This document shows positions 60,525 through 64,000 of a stretch of 64,000 nt of DNA, piece after piece. How positions within the stretch are numbered: the first letter of the stretch is position 1; each line of letters opens with the position of its first letter. The DNA comes from Spongisporangium articulatum (GTDB lineage: Bacteria > Actinomycetota > Actinomycetes > Actinomycetales > Kineosporiaceae). The DNA lies in contig NZ_JBITLV010000001.1 of the NCBI RefSeq assembly GCF_044465595.1, positions 1 through 64,000 on the forward strand, written 5' to 3'. Both the position numbers and the translations under genes were made by a program. Below the pieces are notes generated by a model, which saw nothing but the letters and a program-made list of their open reading frames with translations, was not told where the DNA came from and made no database searches.

Positions 60525-61210
60525 GCGGCCCGCACCCGGTCGACGGCGGCGCGGACGGCCTTCTCGAGATCGGCCTGGGTGAGCGAGTTCCCGAGGCTGA
60601 TCGAGTCGAAGCGCAGCAACTGCGGCCCGACGGCGACCTGGACGACGAGGTCGCTGACCGCCATCATCGCGCCGCTGTACTGCAGCAGGACGGCGTACGT
60701 GCCGTCGCCGACGGCCGGGAACGTGGTCGTCGACGTCTTCACCTTCGTGACGACGTCCCCGCGCGTCACCTGGTAGCTCGCACAGTCGCTGACCGCCGAA
60801 CGCATCGCCGCCAGCGCCTCGGCGGGCGTGCGGCCCGCGGGCCGGTACGTGGTCTGCACCAGCGAACCGCTCCGGTCCCCGCTCTGCGTGAAACCGACCC
60901 GGGCCAGGGGCAAGGCGCCCGCGCCCAGGGCGAGCACGGCGCAGGTCTTCGGGTCGTAACGGTCGTGCGTGGCGTCGTCCAGCGTGTCGGCGCTGACCGC
61001 CCAGCCCGCGGGCAGGGCGTCCGCCCCGATCAGGGCCCGCTCGGCCTGCGCGGCGGTCAGCCGCGGGGCCGGGACGGTGGGCGACGACGCGGACGACTGG
61101 TCAGCGGACGGCGCGACGGACGGGGTGCCGGTGGGCGCGGCGGCGCCGCTCGACCCACCGCTGCAGCCGGCCAGCAGGACGGCGGTCAGCGCCAGCGCAA
61201 GGGTCCTCAC
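60521..61210 (-). CDS. Lipoprotein of unknown function
   Basis: Encodes 229 aa with signal and lipobox LLAGC (residues 12-16), a Ser/Pro/Ala linker to about 50, and a soluble domain (ERALIGADALPAGWAVSADT) with three Cys similar in pattern to mycobacterial sensor/PknH-like extracellular domains, a weak resemblance. Anchored outside the membrane. Coupled to the aldo/keto reductase gene. Confidence 0.75.
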   Translation of the reverse strand: MRTLALALTAVLLAGCSGGSSGAAAPTGTPSVAPSADQSSASSPTVPAPRLTAAQAERALIGADALPAGWAVSADTLDDATHDRYDPKTCAVLALGAGALPLARVGFTQSGDRSGSLVQTTYRPAGRTPAEALAAMRSAVSDCASYQVTRGDVVTKVKTSTTTFPAVGDGTYAVLLQYSGAMMAVSDLVVQVAVGPQLLRFDSISLGNSLTQADLEKAVRAAVDRVRAA

Positions 61211-61233
61211 CCGAGCATCCTGCCGTAGGACCG

Positions 61234-63042
61234 TCAGAGCGTGCCCAGCCGGGACGCCCGGGCGGCGAGGATCCGCTCGCGCAGGGCGGGGGCGACGTCC
61301 ATCAGGCGCAGCAGGTCCTCGGCCGGGACGACGATCAGCTGGGTCGGTTCCTCGGCCACCACGTCGGCGGTGCGCACGTAGCCGTACCCGCTGCCCCAGT
61401 CGGTGGCCGCGATCTCGCCGAAGAACTCCCCCGGCCCGAGCCGGCGCACCACCACCCCGTCGATCAGCACCCGCACCGCGCCCGAGACGATCGCGTAGAA
61501 GTCCCGGTCACCGGCCCACCGGGACACGACGGTCGCCCCGGCCGGCGCGACCAGGCGGGTCGAGCAGCGGGCCAGCTCCCGCCGTCCGGCCTCGTCGAGC
61601 AGGTCGAGCAACGGCCCCGCCGGCACGGCGGCGTCGGGGACGGCGGCCGCGAGCACCTCGGGTGGGACCGGCGTGCGGGCCAGGAAGTCGAGCACGAACC
61701 GCACGTCCTCCTCCCGCGAGCGGTGGTTCAGGACGCACAGCCGCAGGGCGTACCGGCCGTGCAGCCGCGTCGAGGAGACCATCGCCCGGCCCGTCGCCTC
61801 CAGCGCCGCGGCCAACCAGGCGTTCGCGGCCGCGAGTTCCGGCTCGCCCAGCCCGGGCAGGGTGCGGCGGAAGCAGACGATGCCGAGCCGGGCCGCGCTG
61901 AGCAGCTCGAGGTGAGGGTCGTCGTCCACCAGCGTCGAGGCGAGCGCAGCGAGGTCGAGTCCGGAGTCGATCGCGGCGCGGAAGGCGTCGGTGCCGAACG
62001 TGGCGACCGATGCCCACAGCGAGACCGAACGGGCCCGGCGGGTCAGCTGGAGGCCGCGGTCGCTGAAGTTGACCTCGCCGCCGTGCGTGGCGGAGTCGGC
62101 CAGGTAGTCGGGCAGCACGGTGAAGGCGCGTTCGAGGGCGCCGGACTCGCGGACCAGGAGGGCGCCGCATTCCATCGGCTGGAAGAACCACTTGTGCGGG
62201 TCGAGGGTCACCGAGTCGGCCCGGCCGATCCCGGCCAGGGCCCGGGCCCCGCGGGCCGTGACGGTGGCGAACCCGCCGTAGGCGGCGTCGACGTGCAGCC
62301 AGAGGTCGTGCTCGGCGCACAGGTCGGCGATGTCGTCGAGCGGGTCGACGGCGCCAGTGTTGGTGGCCCCGCCGGACGCCGAGACCAGCAGCGGCACGCG
62401 GCCGGCGACCCGGTCGGCGGCCACGGCGGCGGCCAGCGCGTCGACGCGCAGCCGGAACCCGTCGTCCGAGGGGATGACGTGCACCTGGTCGGAGCGGAAG
62501 CCGAGCACCCGCGCGGCCCGGCCGACCGAGGAGTGGGCCTGGTCGGAGCAGTAGATCATCGCATCGGCGTGCATCGCCCCCAGCAGCTGCTCGCGGGCCA
62601 CCGCGAAGGCCATCAGGTTGGCCGCCGAACCGCCCGACGTGAGCACCCCCTCGGCCCCCTCGGGCAGGCCGAGCCAGGCCCGGAACCAGTCGAGGACGAC
62701 GAGCTCCAGCCGGCTGGGCCCCGCCGACTCCGCCCACGACCCGGCGTAGACGTTCGCGACACTCGACATGAAGTCGACCAGCGCCGCGGGCCACGTGGTG
62801 GAGCCGGGGATGTAGGCGAAGTAGCCGGGGTGCGCGACCCGGCTGGCGTGCGGGTACACGTCGTCGACGAGCGTGCCGAGGACGGCGTCGAGGCCGAGCG
62901 GTGCCTTGGGCTCGTCGCCGGGCAGCAGGTCGGCCATGGCCTGCGGCGTCGCACGGCGGATGACGGGCCCCGGCTCGGCCATCCACGCGACCATGCGGTC
63001 GACCACGGCGTAGCCGGTACGGCGCATCTCTTCGGGCGTCAT
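61234..63042 (-). CDS. PLP-dependent decarboxylase fused to cyclic-nucleotide-binding domain
   Basis: Encodes 602 aa from ATG 63042. Residues 1-460 are a group II (aromatic-amino-acid/DOPA type) decarboxylase: SRVAHPGYFAYIPGSTTWPA (near 68-87), His170 in DQAHSSVGRAARVLG, HVDAAYGG (250-257) and the PLP lysine Lys284 in LDPHKWFFQPMECG. Residues about 485-598 look like a cNMP-binding domain: VSRWAGDRDFYAIVSGAVRV and GPGEFFGEIAATDWGSGYGY then VRTADV, with the FGE...RTA phosphate cassette. The fusion would make decarboxylation responsive to cAMP or cGMP. GTG 63054 and ATG 63090 are alternative starts. Confidence 0.85.
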   Translation of the reverse strand: MTPEEMRRTGYAVVDRMVAWMAEPGPVIRRATPQAMADLLPGDEPKAPLGLDAVLGTLVDDVYPHASRVAHPGYFAYIPGSTTWPAALVDFMSSVANVYAGSWAESAGPSRLELVVLDWFRAWLGLPEGAEGVLTSGGSAANLMAFAVAREQLLGAMHADAMIYCSDQAHSSVGRAARVLGFRSDQVHVIPSDDGFRLRVDALAAAVAADRVAGRVPLLVSASGGATNTGAVDPLDDIADLCAEHDLWLHVDAAYGGFATVTARGARALAGIGRADSVTLDPHKWFFQPMECGALLVRESGALERAFTVLPDYLADSATHGGEVNFSDRGLQLTRRARSVSLWASVATFGTDAFRAAIDSGLDLAALASTLVDDDPHLELLSAARLGIVCFRRTLPGLGEPELAAANAWLAAALEATGRAMVSSTRLHGRYALRLCVLNHRSREEDVRFVLDFLARTPVPPEVLAAAVPDAAVPAGPLLDLLDEAGRRELARCSTRLVAPAGATVVSRWAGDRDFYAIVSGAVRVLIDGVVVRRLGPGEFFGEIAATDWGSGYGYVRTADVVAEEPTQLIVVPAEDLLRLMDVAPALRERILAARASRLGTL

Positions 63043-63093
63043 GCTCAGGTCCACGAAGATCAGGATGCCGACGGCGTCGGTCAGATACATGCC

Positions 63094-63135
63094 TGCTGGC
63101 TCACCCCGGATACCCCGTGCTGGCTCACCTAGAAT
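63094..63135 (+). promoter_or_regulatory. Promoter of ThyA-like gene with direct repeat
   Basis: TGCTGGCTCACC occurs at 63094-63105 and 63118-63129 (24-bp period) and is followed at once by TAGAAT (63130-63135), a consensus-like -10 located 7 nt before the GTG at 63143, so the transcript is leaderless. The repeat spans the -35 region and may bind an activator. The 100-bp gap also serves the divergent decarboxylase. Confidence 0.65.
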
Positions 63136-63142
63136 CCGTGAC

Positions 63143-64000
63143 GTGGAGTACTTACCGTTCGAGCGGCGCACGGCCTCGACCGCGTACCGGCAGGTGCTGG
63201 AGAACATCCGCACCTCCGGCATCCGGGTACCGACCCGGCAGGGTGTCGAGGCGCTCACGCTGATGCAGCAGACGATGGCGTTCCCGCTCGAGCAGGGTTT
63301 CCCGGTGATCACCGAGCGCAGCATCGGCTCGTTCTGGTCGAAGGCCATCGGCGAGCTGTGCGCCTTCATCAACGGCGCCACCACGTTGAAGGAGTTCGAG
63401 GAGTTCGGCTGCGACTGGTGGGGGCCCTGGGCCACGCCGGAGAAGACGCTGAAGAAGGGCATCGAGCCGGGCGGCATCGGGCCCGGGTCGTACGGCGGCG
63501 CGTTCCACGACTTCCCGACCAGCGAGGGCCCGGGCTTCGACCAGTTCGCCCACCTGGTCGAGCAGCTGCGCGAACTGCCCCGCGACCGCACGCATTTCGT
63601 CTCCCCGTGGATCCCGCAGTGGAACGTCCGGGGCGAGGGCAAGACGCCCCGGACGACGATCGCCCCCTGCCACGGCTGGGTGCACGTGCGCGTGCTGGAC
63701 GGCCGGTTGCACCTGCACATGTTCCAGCGCTCGGGGGACGTGCCGGTGGGGGTGCCGTCGAACATCGTCCAGTACGCGGCGCTCACGCTGATGTTGGAGC
63801 ACCTCACCGGTTTTCCCGCCGCCGGGTACTACCACACGATCTCCGACGCCCACATCTACGTCGACCAGCTCGACGCCGTCGGCACGATGCTGGAGCGTGA
63901 GCCGCTGCCCTACCCGACGGTGCAGCTGACGGAGGCCGGGCGCGCCGTCACCGACATCCACGGGTTCCGGGCCGAGCACTTCGAGCTGTCCGACTACCAC
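63143..64000 (+). CDS. Thymidylate synthase family protein (3' partial)
   Basis: The 286 codons present run off the window end. ThyA core: nucleophile Cys176 in TTIAPCHGWVHV, QRSGDVPVGVPSNIVQYAAL (195-214) binding dUMP phosphate and base, YYHTISDAHIYVDQLDAVGT with the His-Ile-Tyr motif (237-239). The N-terminal half differs from canonical ThyA: ELCAFINGATTLKEFEEF and GPGSYGGAFHDF in place of GDLGPVYGxxWR, so the folate/substrate pocket is unusual. It may be a true dTMP synthase or a hydroxymethylase-type relative. Confidence 0.82.
   Translation, partial: MEYLPFERRTASTAYRQVLENIRTSGIRVPTRQGVEALTLMQQTMAFPLEQGFPVITERSIGSFWSKAIGELCAFINGATTLKEFEEFGCDWWGPWATPEKTLKKGIEPGGIGPGSYGGAFHDFPTSEGPGFDQFAHLVEQLRELPRDRTHFVSPWIPQWNVRGEGKTPRTTIAPCHGWVHVRVLDGRLHLHMFQRSGDVPVGVPSNIVQYAALTLMLEHLTGFPAAGYYHTISDAHIYVDQLDAVGTMLEREPLPYPTVQLTEAGRAVTDIHGFRAEHFELSDYH

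Overview
The window is chromosomal DNA from a very GC-rich actinobacterium (Actinomycetota). The evidence is codon use, many GTG and TTG starts, many genes that look leaderless, and actinobacterial families: DevR-type regulator, WYL regulator, MMPL exporter, PASTA lipoprotein, and fused HTH/NB-ARC/TPR regulator. Genus cannot be fixed from this sequence. I see no rRNA, CRISPR array, integrase, transposase or origin. One tRNA-Arg(CCT) is present. Position 1 lies next to a C40/G19 homopolymer block that looks like an assembly or sequencing artefact.

Layout. (1) 199-3846: urtBCDE of a urea ABC importer, all translationally coupled; urtA would lie upstream of the window. (2) 3813-8263: acyltransferase, NUDIX, a divergent TetR/MFS pair and a deaminase preceded by a long inverted repeat. 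(3) 8495-15601: urease. The structural genes ureABC are separated from the accessory genes ureFGD by an opposite-strand NAD-salvage operon (pnuC-nadR-nrtR). No ureE is seen. (4) 15654-21273: a GH16-like wall/secreted protein with a degenerate active site, a secreted Fn3-like protein, Bcp peroxiredoxin, a second MFS/TetR pair and small proteins. (5) 21440-28578: tRNA-Arg, a coupled lipoprotein / NRAMP-like transporter / two PRC-barrel proteins / 32-aa membrane peptide operon, a permease, a cation/proton antiporter, a small alarmone synthetase and a YkvA protein. (6) 29289-32527: GT4 glycosyltransferase plus amylo-alpha-1,6-glucosidase. (7) 32611-38389: a 15-codon ORF with a strong terminator, a membrane protein, and two convergent DNA methyltransferases flanked by gene debris, including a 5'-truncated acyltransferase-SGNH gene. 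(8) 38453-50278: PASTA lipoprotein, NB-ARC regulator, hemerythrin, DevR-like regulator with a Dev-box-like site, cydABDC and a WYL regulator. (9) 50341-64000: VOC protein, a lower-GC hypothetical gene, secreted lipase, a 32-bp tandem repeat, acyl-CoA ligase, AlkA, DUF427, TetR with paired operators and MMPL exporter, an XRE protein, aldo/keto reductase, lipoprotein, a PLP decarboxylase fused to a cyclic-nucleotide-binding domain, and a partial ThyA-family gene.

How the genes work together. urtBCDE imports urea and UreABC with UreFGD hydrolyses it, a nitrogen-scavenging unit. The NAD operon imports and salvages nicotinamide riboside under probable NrtR control. The DevR-like regulator, hemerythrin and cytochrome bd with its CydDC exporter look like a low-oxygen/NO respiratory module. 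Three TetR repressors have a nearby exporter and palindromic sites. The most unusual items are the decarboxylase-cNMP fusion, the NRAMP/PRC-barrel operon, the methyltransferase pair with gene remnants on both sides, and a family of imperfect intergenic inverted repeats, one copy of which is translated as the tail of CydD.
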